64,000 nucleotides of DNA from Synaphobranchus kaupii (Eukaryota; Chordata; Actinopteri; Anguilliformes; Synaphobranchidae). The first letter of the stretch is position 1; every line of letters starts with the position of its first letter. Where the stretch lies: assembly GCA_029718625.1 (NCBI GenBank), contig CM056395.1:26406160-26470159 (forward strand). The letters are read 5' to 3'. The translations under genes and the position numbers were made by a program. Shown here one piece after another: positions 1 through 13,671 of this stretch. The notes beneath the pieces were generated by a model, which was not told the origin of the DNA, made no database searches, and saw nothing but the letters and a program-made list of their open reading frames with translations.

Positions 1-2478
1 ACCATCATATTGATGGATAGATTATAGGGGTGTTTGTAGTAAGAGTCCAGATGGTCTCCATGTTAAACCAGATTTTGTGGGTTTTCTCTGTTGATATAGA
101 TCACTAAGAGTGTTGTGATGCTCTAAATTGAATTCCCTCTGTTATTTGGCTTTGTAAACGCTTTTTGTCCCTTAAACCATAGTTATTTAGTAAAACAGAT
201 ACAGAGGTAGATGTATACGACGGACAGACAGACAGACAGACTCCCAGTGGGGAAATGCCATTACAAGTAAATAATTAAATACATGTAGGAGAAAAATAAA
301 ATAAAATCAAAGTGCCTCCCAGATGGGGGAAGATCAAACTCCCTCCCCTCGCTCGATGTCCATCTGTGCGTTTCCTGCTTTTCTTAAATCCCTTTTCCTG
401 TAAAACGCTGTGAGAACAATCTGCTTTTCCTCAACAAATTCGCTCTTTTTTTTTTGCTGTCACTCTCCTCAGCCTTGTAGTGCTTGTTGTCGCTGGACTT
501 CTCTAAAACAACAGATAAAATTCAAAGTTTTTATTTTTTTTAAACATTGAGACAAATAATTTATCGTTTAGAATTCTCGTGCCGCATTCCACAGCCATTG
601 TGCTTTCTTCTGCCAAATGTTTGTCTCTGTTACGTGTGTTCCTTTGTTGTTACATGTTGCAGGTGGATTGGCAGTTTCTTTTCTTTGAAACACCTTTTTT
701 TAGCGAGGTTTAGGCCAGAGCGGGGAACACTCGCCCCTTTTCTGTTGCCTCAGTAGAGTGGGATGACTTTAGTCCAGGAGTAGCTTAGCTCGGGCCAGCC
801 TTTTGTTCCGTCCACCCTGTCAACCTAAACGTGGTCAGGTATTGTGTGTTTTTATTGTCGTATTGTTTGTAACAAACTTTGTCTTATTGTTATTGTAATT
901 TGACGTTTGCTCCTTTTCTGGTTAGTGGCTTGTTATGTGTCATTGTCCATTGCTGTCCCCGGTTATTGTAACTCGGGTTGACTTATGGGACGCAACATTT
1001 ATGGAAAAGTGAGAGAAGCATTCTGTCCACATAAGCCTGCAAATGGAAAGTTGCTGCTGACTTCTTTTGTGTAAAATCTCAACCCATTTGGTGGCCTTGG
1101 AGATTATCATCTGTCCCCAACCCATGATGGCCACCAACCTCCTAAAAACATGGCCTAAATACAGAGAATGGTAAATTAAGAATATCTCTAATTCATCCTA
1201 AATCACGTATGTTCTTTGACTTTTTTTTTTTTTTTTTAAAGGTTGAGGCCTTTGTTACTTAACAGAATGGAGCACAGCACTTGGGATGGGACTGCTGGCT
1301 CCAAAGTGTCCCTTTTGGAAAGTATCCAGAGGTGTGTTTTTAACACCCAAGCCAAACCCCTCCCTTGAGGCAAAACAAAAAACAGAATTAAGAGGTGAAC
1401 AGGAGTCTCCCATAGTTAGCAGTCACCAAACATTCCTGACCTTTTACCCTCCCAACAGCCTGACACAAGCAATGTGTCATCAATATAATACTTCAGACAT
1501 TGTGTACATTGTCTCTGTGACAACATTGATAATAATATATGGACATGCAGAACACTGAGAAGAATGTGTAAAACCTTTCAGTGGGACTGCAAGCTTTCAT
1601 AAAATCAGATACCATTTGAGAAAATACTGGACTGACATTAACCTTACTGTTGCCTTACTAGTCGTTAAAATAAGTAAAATTTTTCAATTAATTGTACAAG
1701 GTTCGTTTGTGATTTTGGTTTTTACAAAAAAAAAGAAACAAAACAATGGAAAACTCATTAAAATGAATATACTGAGCTTGAAATATTAGTGAGATTTTTA
1801 GACCAGTGTAGATATTTCTCCAAAATGTGCACTGAATCAACAGATATTGAAATCACTCAAGGATAATAAGGTCTATTAGAATATTAATTATAGGTATCAT
1901 TTTTATGTTCTTTTTGTTGTAATGGAGACCAGACTTTGCACGTCAAAATACTTTTGTTCGTCTCAGTTAATCTCCTTGATCTGCTGGATTGACAGCTATA
2001 TATGTAATAATACACCAGATAAATGGCTATAATGCATATTCAGCATAACTGTGGTAGTTTCCCATTCATTACACTTTAATTTGTCCCAGCTTTGAATATT
2101 GCATGCATGGCTATACTGCCATTGCGACGCAATGTAAAATATACATCATTCATCATGGGACTTACTATAGGGATGTTTTATGGTTTGATGTGGATGTTAG
2201 CTGTGCTACAGCCTGTATTGTTGGTTGGCATGGGTTAAATTACATTTAAATTTACATTTAAGCACTTCATTAATTTCATAGGCACTTGTTGGTGTGGGAA
2301 TATTTTTTTAGCCAGGTCTAATAGTGTTGCTCGCATAAATGAGATGGATTTGCACTATTGCACTTCTCTTCTTTTTCATTGGATGTCGCTCTGGGTAAGA
2401 TTAACATAATTAATATAATGTGAAATTCCCAACAACACCGTGCAAAGCTGAATGAAATCCCGAACAGATCCTCAGACG
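1..2478. other. Intergenic or intronic DNA, no gene seen
   Basis: AT-rich vertebrate-type DNA without a convincing exon. A short GACA tract lies near 222-241 and a T run near 1221-1239. The small open frames here have no recognisable domain and no matching splice sites. Confidence 0.6.
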
Positions 2479-3958
2479 TATTCTGTGCTATGAGCAGTAT
2501 GTAGTACTCTGAGCTGAGCACTATGAGCAGTATGTAGTACTCTGAGCTGAGCACTATGAGCAGTATGTAGTACTCTGAGCTGAGGACTATGAGCGGTATG
2601 TAGTACTCTGAGCTGAGCACTATGAGCAGTATGTAGTACTCTGAGCTGAGGACTATGAGCAGTATGTAGTACTCTGAGCTGAGGACTATGAGCAGTATGT
2701 AGTACTCTGAGCTGAGTACTATGAGCAGTATGTAGTACTCTGAGCTGAGGACTATGAGCGGTATGTAGTACTCTGAGCTGAGGACTATGAGCGGTATGTA
2801 GTACTCTGAGCTGAGCACTATGAGCAGTATGTAGTACTCTGAGCTGAGGACTATGAGCAGTATGTAGTACTCTGAGCTGAGTACTATGAGCAGTATGTAG
2901 TACTCTGAGCTGAGGACTATGAGCGGTATGTAGTACTCTGAGCTGAGGACTATGAGCGGTATGTAGTACTCTGAGCTGAGCACTATGAGCAGTATGTAGT
3001 ACTCTGAGCTGAGGACTATGAGCGGTATGTAGTACTCTGAGCTGAGCACTATGAGCGGTATGTAGTACTCTGAGCTGAGCACTATGAGCAGTATGTAGTA
3101 CTCTGAGCTGAGGACTATGAGCGGTATGTAGTACTCTGAGCTGAGGACTATGAGCAGTATGTAGTACTCTGAGCTGAGGACTATGAGCGGTATGTAGTAC
3201 TCTGAGCTGAGTACTGTGAGCGGTATGTAGTACTCTGAGCTGAGGACTATGAGCAGTATGTAGTACTCTGAGCTGAGGACTATGAGCGGTATGTAGTACT
3301 CTGAGCTGAGGACTATGAGCGGTATGTAGTACTCTGAGCTGAGGACTATGAGCAGTATGTAGTACTCTGAGCTGAGGACTATGAGCAGTATGTAGTACTC
3401 TGAGCTGAGCACTATGAGCGGTATGTAGTACTCTGAGCTGAGCACTATGAGCAGTATGTAGTACTCTGAGCTGAGGACTATGAGCGGTATGTAGTACTCT
3501 GAGCTGAGGACTATGAGCGGTATGTAGTACTCTGAGCTGAGGACTATGAGCAGTATGTAGTACTCTGAGCTGAGCACTATGAGCAGTATGTAGTACTCTG
3601 AGCTGAGGACTATGAGCGGTATGTAGTACTCTGAGCTGAGTACTGTGAGTGGTATGTAGTACTCTGAGCTGAGCACTATGAGCAGTATGTAGTACTCTGA
3701 GCTGAGCACTATGAGCGGTATGTAGTACTCTGAGCTGAGCACTATGAGCAGTATGTAGTACTCTGAGCTGAGTACTATGAGCAGTATGTAGTACTCTGAG
3801 CTGAGCACTATGAGCGGTATGTAGTACTCTGAGCTGAGCACTATGAGCAGTATGTAGTACTCTGAGCTGAGTACTATGAGCAGTATGTAGTACTCTGAGC
3901 TGAGCACTATGAGCGGTATGTAGTACTCTGAGCTGAGTACTGTGAGTGGTATGTAGTA
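2479..3958. repeat. 33-bp minisatellite, about 44 tandem copies
   Basis: A 33-bp unit built around GTAGTACTCTGAGCTGAG is repeated head to tail with only a few variable positions (GCAC/GGAC/GTAC and AGCAG/AGCGG). Because 33 is a multiple of three, stop-free frames persist across the whole array. Two minus-strand frames run for more than 500 codons of an 11-residue repeat. These are almost certainly not genes: both have the same periodicity as the DNA, lack a non-repeat domain and overlap each other. The array is a good candidate for length variation between individuals. Confidence 0.95.
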
Positions 3959-6217
3959 CTAATATTCGGCCCGGTTGGGACTGTGGTCTTCTCACTGCAG
4001 ATGTCTAATCATCACAAACACATTCACACACATGTCCTGGGGATGACGAGGAGGGAGCTGTACAGTCAGTAAAATATACAACTGTAGTGTCATTACTATA
4101 AAGGGTATACTACACTCCCCTATGGAAAAAGCATATGCTGCAGTATATTGTAAATATATTAAAATTATCTTCACAATATATTTAAAATATACTGCAGTAT
4201 ATTTCATTTCCATAAGGGCTGCTACCAGGCCATCGTGGTTTTCTACCCTATTTACATTCTTAAGGGGGCAAAGTATTTGCTGCCTCTCAATAAATTGATT
4301 GTCAATAATTCTCTAGTTTTCTCTTTTGCCAGAATAGACATTGAGATGTTGGTCGGAGCTTGCCGTCTTCTGCACTTTACTGGAAAGGTTTTGCATGTCC
4401 AAATATTACATGTTTGTCAATGGGCTTCGGGTGCCTCAGTCATCTCTGGCTCTGACGAGTTTTCAATCGAAGACCCTGGCGCTAAAAGTACTGAAGTCAC
4501 ATTTTTAGACAATTCAAGTTGAGCATAGAAACATGTTGTATTTGCTTAGCTAAGTCCACCCTATAAATATTGTTAACAGAAAAGGTGCCTAAGCAATGCA
4601 TAAAAACAGCAAAACCTTTAATGGCTGATTTTATGGATCAATTATATTTTTGGATTTGATTTTCTCAAAATAGACATTTTGTGACTTCAGTACTTTTAGC
4701 ACCAGGATCTTCAATTAAAAAATAAGAAAGGTCATCTTGGTGCCCTATTTACATCTTTAGGCTACCTGTCTAAACAGGGATTCCTCTCTGTTTAAATATT
4801 AACCATTCTCCGTGTCTTAACCATGTAATTTAATCTTTGACAGGCTAATAGTATCCCCTCATAACACACAACACCATCTGGTCCTTTTTCCACATCAGTA
4901 GACGAGCAGCCAAAAGGAGAGAACGGACTGACCGACTGAGCTGGTGACCTGCTTCTGGTACAATGGGCCACTGAATTCAAACCACAAGCAATCCCTGCAT
5001 CAGAATTCCAATGCGGAATCAAGGTTAGCCTTCAGGAAAAATAACTTCCAATGTTACAGTGCATTTCCGGTGAAACGGATTCATGTCATACAACTTAAGT
5101 TGACAAGCAAAGTGCACTCCTGAAGTATGTAGTGTCCCTTTGAACATTTGTAAGAAACATTAATTTTAATATGCAGTGAATGAACTCCAGAGACAGCCAT
5201 GTAATATATGCATAATCTGTGCAATTCTAACATTTTTCAAATGTCAAAAATCATACATATTCATGACAGATTCCATTTCTGAAGTAGTTTGTGGCTTTTT
5301 TTCTGCTTTTTGCCCAAGTCCCAATGACCTTTGGATTAGGGCACCGAAAGGCAATGGTGGGTGAGATTTTAAGGCCTAATTAAGTCATCTCAAATTAAGT
5401 CTTAGACAGAAGTATAAAGCATAAGCCCTAAGCTGCATTACAAAGTATTAATTATTTTTAAAAAGTAGGATATTGACCTATTGTACTGTAATTTGAATAT
5501 GCTTATGTGTGTAATACCAATCAATGTCCTACCATTGCCAGTATGAAAGCGACATTTCCACAGTGATTTGAAACAATGGACAAGCACAGACAGCACATGT
5601 TAATTTTCAATTTATCATAAACTCCCAAGAACTCAATGAGGAAGCACAATGCCACATGACTGCAAGAATGCAGGCATGCTTTAGCTAAAAGAAGAACTCT
5701 GACTGGCTGGAGGAACGGTTCAGTTTTAAAAGTTCATGGTGAAAGGATTCCACTCTAACATTTACAGCTCGGTTTTACGAGCACAGAAGGAATGTTATCA
5801 AGTTGCAATAACATCACAGTAACTTTGAGTGGAAGATTATGTGTCAACTAGGACAGAATGTATAATTAATTTAACAAAGCACATGCACCTCGTCATCGAT
5901 ATATATTCCAAGAGCTCTTGCTTTGAGTGGCAGCACAATCAATACTGTATGAACTATACGTATGTCTTAGATTGGTAGCTTAGTTACCTCCTGCTTTGCA
6001 CAGCAAATTAAAACCTAATGATGCAATCCAATTTTAATTATTTTAATAACCTTTGTACCATTGACACATTATAATAAATCAAATTATAAAACATATGACA
6101 TAATCATTTTAATTACGGTTCATGTTGCTAAATATAATTGCGGGTATAAAAGTAACGCACAAGCATTTGTCAAAAAAACAAAACAAATATACATATGTGT
6201 GTGTGTATGCATACATG
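3959..6217. other. No gene seen; AT-rich spacer with an inverted repeat
   Basis: Noncoding stretch between the 33-bp minisatellite and the first Tc1 element. Apart from an inverted repeat near 4463-4717 and a short TG run just before the Tc1 end (about 6196-6207), I see no recognisable gene, RNA gene or dispersed repeat. Confidence 0.5.
4463..4717. repeat. Inverted repeat, ~40-bp arms, ~175-bp spacer
   Basis: The left arm (about 4463-4502) contains GCTAAAAGTACTGAAGTCAC. The right arm (about 4679-4717) carries its reverse complement with about three mismatches. No coding sequence or target-site duplication was found, so it may be a foldback element remnant or simply an inverted duplication. 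Confidence 0.7.
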
Positions 6218-6447
6218 TACAGTTGAAGTCGAATGTTTACATACACCTTAGCCAAATCCATTTAAATTCAGTTTTACACAATTCCTGACATTTAGTCCTA
6301 GTAAACATTCCCTGTCTTAGGTCAGTTAGGATCACAACTTTATATTAAGAATGTGAAATGTCAGAATAATAGTAGAGAAAATTATTTATTTCAACTTTTA
6401 TTTCTTTCATCCCATCCCCAGTGGGTCAGAAGTTTACATACACTCTG

Positions 6448-7638
<1,191 letters not shown>

Positions 7639-8025
7639 GATGTCAAGCAAAGAGGCACTGAGTTTGAAGATAGGCCTTAAAATACATCCACAGGTACACC
7701 TCCAATTGGCTCAAATAATGTCAAATAGCCTATCAGAAGTTTGACAGAAAGCTATGACATAATTTTCTGGAATTTTCCAAGCTGTTTAAAGGCACAGTCA
7801 ACTTAGTGTATGTAAACTTCTGACCCACTGGAATTGTGATATAGTGAATTTAAAGTGAAATAATCTGTCTGTAAACAATTGGTGGAAACATTACTTGTGT
7901 CATGCACAAAGTAGATGTCCTAACTGACTTGTCAACACCATAGTTAACATGAAATCTGTGGAGTGGTTAATAATGAGTTTTAATGACTTCAACCAAGTGT
8001 ATGTAAACTTCCGACTTCAACTGTA

Positions 8026-8459
8026 TGCACTTTTTTGTGAATATCCCTGACTAGTTCAACCCAACAATGACCATGTGCTATACCTCCTTAGAAGAGACAA
8101 CATAGGTATCTGGGAACAGGCAATTATCGTCACAAAATCAAGTCTATAACAGCCAACTTAGTTTCAAAGTGCTACAACTAAAAAAGTTCAACATTTTGTT
8201 ATTAAAGCCAATCTAGCAGTAAAAATAACAAAAAATAGGTTCAGACTATTGTATTCTGAAATATCTGTTACTGGGGTTCAAAATATACACTTGAACAGGT
8301 GCAGATACAGTGCAGATCGGAATTGTATGCTAAATACACTGCAAAATTATAGTCTAAATATCCTGCAAAAATACATTTGCGACCCAAAATCCACAGCTGT
8401 CATTGTACAGTACTTTTAACAATATCGTATTTAATCATATCAGATCATGATTGTGTATT
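8026..8459. other. No gene seen
   Basis: Spacer between the Tc1 element and the solo LTR. No domain, splice pair or repeat family recognised. Confidence 0.5.
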
Positions 8460-9034
8460 TGTTACACTCTCCGTTCCCTCTCAGTCCCCATCCCTGTTTG
8501 TGCTCCATGTTTTCCCCTTTTCCTCACGTCTCGTCTAGTTTTTACGTTTCCCTGTCTGTCTTCCGTGTCGTGCAGGCTAGGCGTGGTTTCCCTTGTTTCG
8601 CCCATTTCACCCTCGTTATTACCCAGCCTATCACATTCCTTTCCCCGTTTGCATTCACGCCTTTGTCTCCGGTCAATCACTCTTGCATATATTCTCATGC
8701 TGCAATCACTCATTAGCTCATTGACTTCACTATATATTCTCCCATTGTTCTTTGTCTTGTGCCAGTTTAAGTCTTGTTCGTTGTTACCCTGGTCTCGTCT
8801 AGTTTTGAACTAAGTCACAGTCTTGTTTTGTCTTGCTGAAATTAACGCTTTGTCTGATTATCTGCTTATACCTGCTCCTGCTCTGCCCTCTGCTCTCGCC
8901 CAACCCAGGATCAGTCCCTTCCCCTCTCTATACTTTGAGAGTTTTGCCGAAGTAATAAACGCTCCAAGTGAGCTTATTGTATTTCTGTCTCTGAGTCGTG
9001 CATTTGAGTCCAGTCCCTATCCGGAACCTTAACA
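8460..9034 (+). mobile_element. Solo LTR of an LTR retrotransposon
   Basis: The 575-bp segment begins TGTTACACTC and ends CCTTAACA, giving a TGTTA/TAACA terminal inverted repeat. It is flanked on both sides by the identical 5-bp sequence GTATT (8455-8459 and 9035-9039). It is pyrimidine-rich with an AATAAA polyadenylation signal near 8956 and a GT/T-rich tail. No internal gag-pol sequence is attached, so this is a solo LTR left by recombination between two LTRs. A related LTR end is seen near 35070-35113. The small open frames within it are incidental. Confidence 0.88.
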
Positions 9035-9039
9035 GTATT

Positions 9040-11024
9040 CTTGGTTATGTTTATATTGGTTTTGTTTTTAACTTTAAATCAGATATTCCTGTATGTCAAA
9101 TGCAGAAATGAAGGGAGTAGCTATCAAATCTGTCTACAGTAAAGGTTTAAGCAGATTCATTATCATATTTATTTAGCAGATGCCCATGCATATTAATTGA
9201 ACATATTTTCCATTTCTATGGCCAGGAGTTCTGAACCAGTTCAGATGAAATCCTTTGCTTAAGGGTCAAAAATTTGTCCTACAGCCAAGATTCATGCCTT
9301 GCACGCCTCTGGATAGAATGTCAATTCCCAGACTGCTACACTGGCCCAGATATGTCCGGCAGCATTACTTTAAAAGCAAGAAAAACAGTGGATTTAAAAG
9401 GACTTTTGCGAAACAAAGAGAAAACTCTAAATCTGGAAGCCCAGAGAGTATCGATTGCGCACTTCTCAGATTTAGCAAAACACACTGGAACCTGAGGCCG
9501 AAACGGAATGAGTGTTTCCACTAAATTAGCTTACCATAGGCTGTCCACTTGACACTGTTGGCTTCTGCTTAATGCCCAGGTAACACAAAACAACACAGAG
9601 ATCAGATTCGGGACCACAAGCAATCTGTACTAAGGCAGAGGCTATCAAAACCCCTTACGTAAGCGCCACGCGCTATTGGCTGCTAGTTCAAGCATCAGTT
9701 CTGTACAGCATGCCAGAGGAAGGCATTCCGCACAGAGCCATTATCCTCGCTCATCCCATTGCAGTTCTGCAAATTGACTTCACCGAGTTGTTTATGTGAC
9801 TGGGCCTGTGGGTCAGAACCTACACAAGCTTTCAGTATCAAAATTTAAAAAAAACTAAAAAAAACCTGGAGCTTAGCGTAGTGAGAGAGAGCATGAGAGA
9901 ATCCACTTAAAAACATGACATCCTCTCGATCCATAATAAGGTTACAATTCATTGTTGCTGGAGTTAGTCGTGTTACGCTTGCATAGTATCAGCAGTCCCC
10001 AATGCCCCCCCCCCCAACACACACATGCAAAAGCACACACACATGCAATGCTGGTTCAGATCATCTTGCTCTTATCAAAACCCATCCAATGGAAAAAAAT
10101 GCACCCCCCGCCCCACCCCCAGTCACTTTAAATGCATGAAAACCAGGAAAGGAGGTTGAAATCTGCAGCGGCAGCAGAAAACGCATGCAGACTGCGCTAA
10201 TAAACACATTTACCTTCTCACCCATGACCGAAAACCTTTATCGGATCCATTCTTCAGTCTTGTTAAAATGGCAACCTGCTAAATCTGTAGCTGCTTCGTG
10301 CTGCTTGCGCAGAGAAATTTTTTTCGCGAACGGCCACTCGGGCCTATTCTGACGCGATCCTGGCTTTGCCTATAAGCACATTTTTGACTTCTCCCTGCTG
10401 CTGTCACATGACTCCACGGGTCGCTTTCCAGCGGGTCATGGCCTCTTGCGATGAATTTAATCTGTTGTTATTTATATATTTCAAAGTGCGTACAGTGATC
10501 TATGGAGATGAGGAATATTCTTAACTGTTCTTTTGCTGGTTCTCTACAAAAGACATTTTTTTAAAAAGTCAAAATAATCCCACCAGCTCCAGCCCTACCC
10601 TGTAGATGAGAGTTCCCAAAGCATCGCTGGCACAGACAGGAAGTCTGCTTTCTTGGGCATCACCACCAGGGTCCTGCCAGCTGTCTAAAAAGGGATGGAG
10701 ATGTTATCTCCATGGAGTGTAAGTGTGCTGTTGGCATTTTGAAAAGAGCTATAGTAACGGCTTTAGGGCTTTTACGGCTTTTATAGTAACAGTTCAGGGC
10801 GTTTTGACGGCATGCTGTGACTGTCACACAGAGCTGGAGGAGGAATTATCCTTATAAAGTGCTCATGCTGTGCTGGTTATTGCACCACCCTGAGCATCCT
10901 CTGGGGGCAGCAGCGTGACATAGGCCCCCCACCCAGCCCCATGGGCGGCTGTATAAAACAACAATAAACAACTTGCCCTATCATAAGGATCATCAGTCCT
11001 GCTTTAGTTTCAATCTACACTGCA
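9040..11024. other. No gene seen; small simple repeats
   Basis: Contains a C run near 10007-10016 followed by a CA-rich stretch, and another C-rich tract near 10104. The open frames at 9255-9524 show no known domain and no flanking splice signals. I call no gene. Confidence 0.45.
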
Positions 11025-11211
11025 GTGGTGTGTGTGTTTGTTTGTTTGTGTGTGTGTGTATTGTGTGCATGTATGTGTATGGTGTGCTGTGTGTGCGTAC
11101 GTTTGTGTGTGTGTGTGTGTGTGTGTGTGGTGAGCATGTGTGTGTGTATGATGTGTATACATGTGTGTGTGTGTGTGTGTGTGTGTATGGTGTGCGTGTG
11201 TGTGTGGTATG

Positions 11212-11257
<46 letters not shown>

Positions 11258-11367
11258 TGTGTGTGTGGTGTGCATGTGTGTATGCCTGTCTGTGTACCAA
11301 CTAATGTGTAATAATGTGTAATAATGGTGTAACATGTGTGTGGTGTGCATGTGTGTGTGTACGTTTA

Positions 11368-11428
<61 letters not shown>

Positions 11429-11575
11429 TGTGCATGTGTGCGTGTATGGTGTGTATACGTGTGTGTGTGTGTGTGTGTGTGTGTATGGTGTGCGTGTGTG
11501 TGTGTGTGTAGTGTGCATGTGTGTGTGTGTGGTGCCTGTGTGTGTACCAACTAATGTGTAATAATGGTGTAATTA
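11025..11575. repeat. TG-rich microsatellite with an internal ~250-bp duplication
   Basis: Long (TG)n tracts interrupted by GGTGTGCATG and GGTGTATACG islands. The island ACCAACTAATGTGTAATAATG occurs near 11297 and again near 11546, so a ~250-bp TG-rich unit has duplicated in tandem. Overlapping Cys/Val and His/Thr frames on both strands are products of the repeat and are not genes. Confidence 0.93.
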
Positions 11576-12828
11576 CTTCCTATTTAATGATGTGTGACAT
11601 ATATTCATGGCTCAAGAAATTCCACAGGATTTACCTTACCCTATACCAATGTTAAAAACACACATTGTTATGCACCACTAAAATAAATATTTATATTTCG
11701 ATTTATGTGAAGTTATATTACACCTGTGATGGTATGCTATGGTAATACACAAATTACGTCACCATACATGATTTAAAAATAAATCTGTGATAGTTACTCA
11801 AAATAACTGTTAGCAAATGTTTTAACTGGGAGTCAAAAGTGTTTGCAGGGAAATGTGCAAATATTGCAAAACAATTTCTTTAAAAGCAATAAGCTGTTTA
11901 TAAAGACCTATAATGCAGTTATTATTGCTTTATAAAGTATTAATAATTACATTATAATCCAAAGTGTTTCCGAAAAGGCTTATCTACAAAATTCTTTACA
12001 TTGTTACTTGTACTTAAGCTGTGAAAGCCCATATTGGGCTTGACACTGCCGTTTCATTTTAATACCACATGAAAAGAGGAGTTCCTGGACGATATCCAAC
12101 CTGTTAAATTTCAGTAAAATGTGTGGGTCGGGAGCGGACGTTTTCCACGTCGACACTGCACACTCCTGGGCCACAGTCTGTGATTGGGGATTAATGGACT
12201 CAGATATTCCCGATTATGAGATGTGTCATGTATGATTAGTTATGACGGCAGACCGCGAGTTGTAGTGTCCATCCCGTAAACGCAGCTGTTCATGCAGTGA
12301 TATATGTATATTTTTCTGAGATGTGAATCAAGGAGCTGTTTCCATTTTATTCCATTTTCCAAAGGCAGTTTCCATTTTATTTATGGAAATTAGTGTAAAT
12401 TATGATGAGACATGACATGTAGAATATCTTGTGGCACCATCAGAAGCACTTTTCCAGGGAATCTTAGACAGTTCCCCTTTTACTATACATTTTATCTATT
12501 TAAAAAACTGGGTATTTACAGTTTCACAAGAAAAAAAACGCTGCAATGATTAATCAAGTGGGGCCATCCTCTCAGAGACTACAGCACTTTTCGCTGTGAT
12601 ATTGTGCATTTAGATTTTACTGCTTTTGGAGAACTGCTGGCTTTCCCCTTTACATAGAAGCTTCTGTAAAGAGAGCTTTGTCCACCGAGTCAATGTAAGA
12701 TGTTTTCCAGTTCAAAGCCAGTGAAATTGCATTATGCAGGGGGTCTTATTGGTTTAAAAGGGTTCTGTCATGGTAATGTATCTCTTTGAAGATCTTGCTC
12801 TTGACTCCACAAAGTCTCGCAGTGTATT

Positions 12829-12863
<35 letters not shown>

Positions 12864-13190
12864 TTATTTAAACATAACAAGCAACTAAAAAAACTGACCA
12901 CATAAAACACTGAACATAGACTGAAGTCAATGAATATCCTTTACATGGCCTTGTGAACTTATTTTAATGATTGCCAGAAAATGACTATTGATAATTTTGA
13001 GCACAGAAGGATTCAAAATTAATGTATATGAATTGATTTCTTGGTGCAAAAGAGACCTCTTTCACAACCCTCCATATATCATGCCTTCACAGCGTGTGGT
13101 ATTATTAAAATATCCATGGATTGCTGCTGAAAAAAATCTATGATTTATGAAGATTAATCTATGTGTAATAAGGAGCACTGTTGTGTGATA
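11576..13190. other. No gene seen; includes a (CT)n tract
   Basis: Noncoding DNA with a (CT)n run at about 12833-12860. No recognisable exon or transposon end. Confidence 0.5.
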
Positions 13191-13671
13191 TACACTGCCT
13201 GGCCAAAAAAAAAGTCGCAGTTGCACCAGTCATGCATAGTGCCCACTGTACAAGCCTCTGGAGGCAGTGTTATGATCTGGGGTTGCTTCAATTGGTCAGG
13301 TCTAGGCTCAGCAACGTTATGCAGCAATAAAATGAAGTCAGCAGAGTACCTGAATGTACTGAATGACCAGGTTATCCCATCAATGGGCATATTCCAGGAT
13401 GACAATGCCAAGATTCAACCAGAGTCCTGACCTTAACCCCATTGAAAGTCTTTGGGATGTGCTGGAGAAGACTTCACGGAGTGGTTCCACTCTCCCGTCG
13501 TCAATACAAGATCTCGACCGAAAATTAATGCAAGTCTGGACGGAAATAAATGTTGTGACGTTGCATAAGGTTGTCGAAACAATGCCACGACGAATGCGCG
13601 CCATAATCAAAGCTAAAGGCGGTCCAACAAAATATTACAGTGTGCGACTTTTTCTTTGGCTGGGCAGTGTA
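13191..13671 (+). mobile_element. Internally deleted Tc1-like element (481 bp)
   Basis: The terminal inverted repeats begin TACACTGCCTGGCC and end GGCTGGGCAGTGTA, flanked by TA, the Tc1/mariner target. Between them are fragments of a plus-strand transposase: a GGSVMIWGCF segment, then FQDDNAK joined too early to SPDLNPIE, then the C-terminal region ending GGPTKYY. The N-terminal DNA-binding part and the stretch between the second Asp and SPDLNP are missing. It can only have been moved by a transposase supplied elsewhere. It is a different Tc1 lineage from the elements at 6218 and 35124. Confidence 0.9.

Noticed and set aside
2318..3995. Two overlapping minus-strand open frames of 529 and 507 codons
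   Set aside because: Both are translations of the 33-bp minisatellite with an 11-residue period and no other domain.
10973..11561. Cys/Val-rich and His/Thr-rich frames on both strands
   Set aside because: Products of TG/CA dinucleotide repeat; overlapping frames on both strands are equally open.
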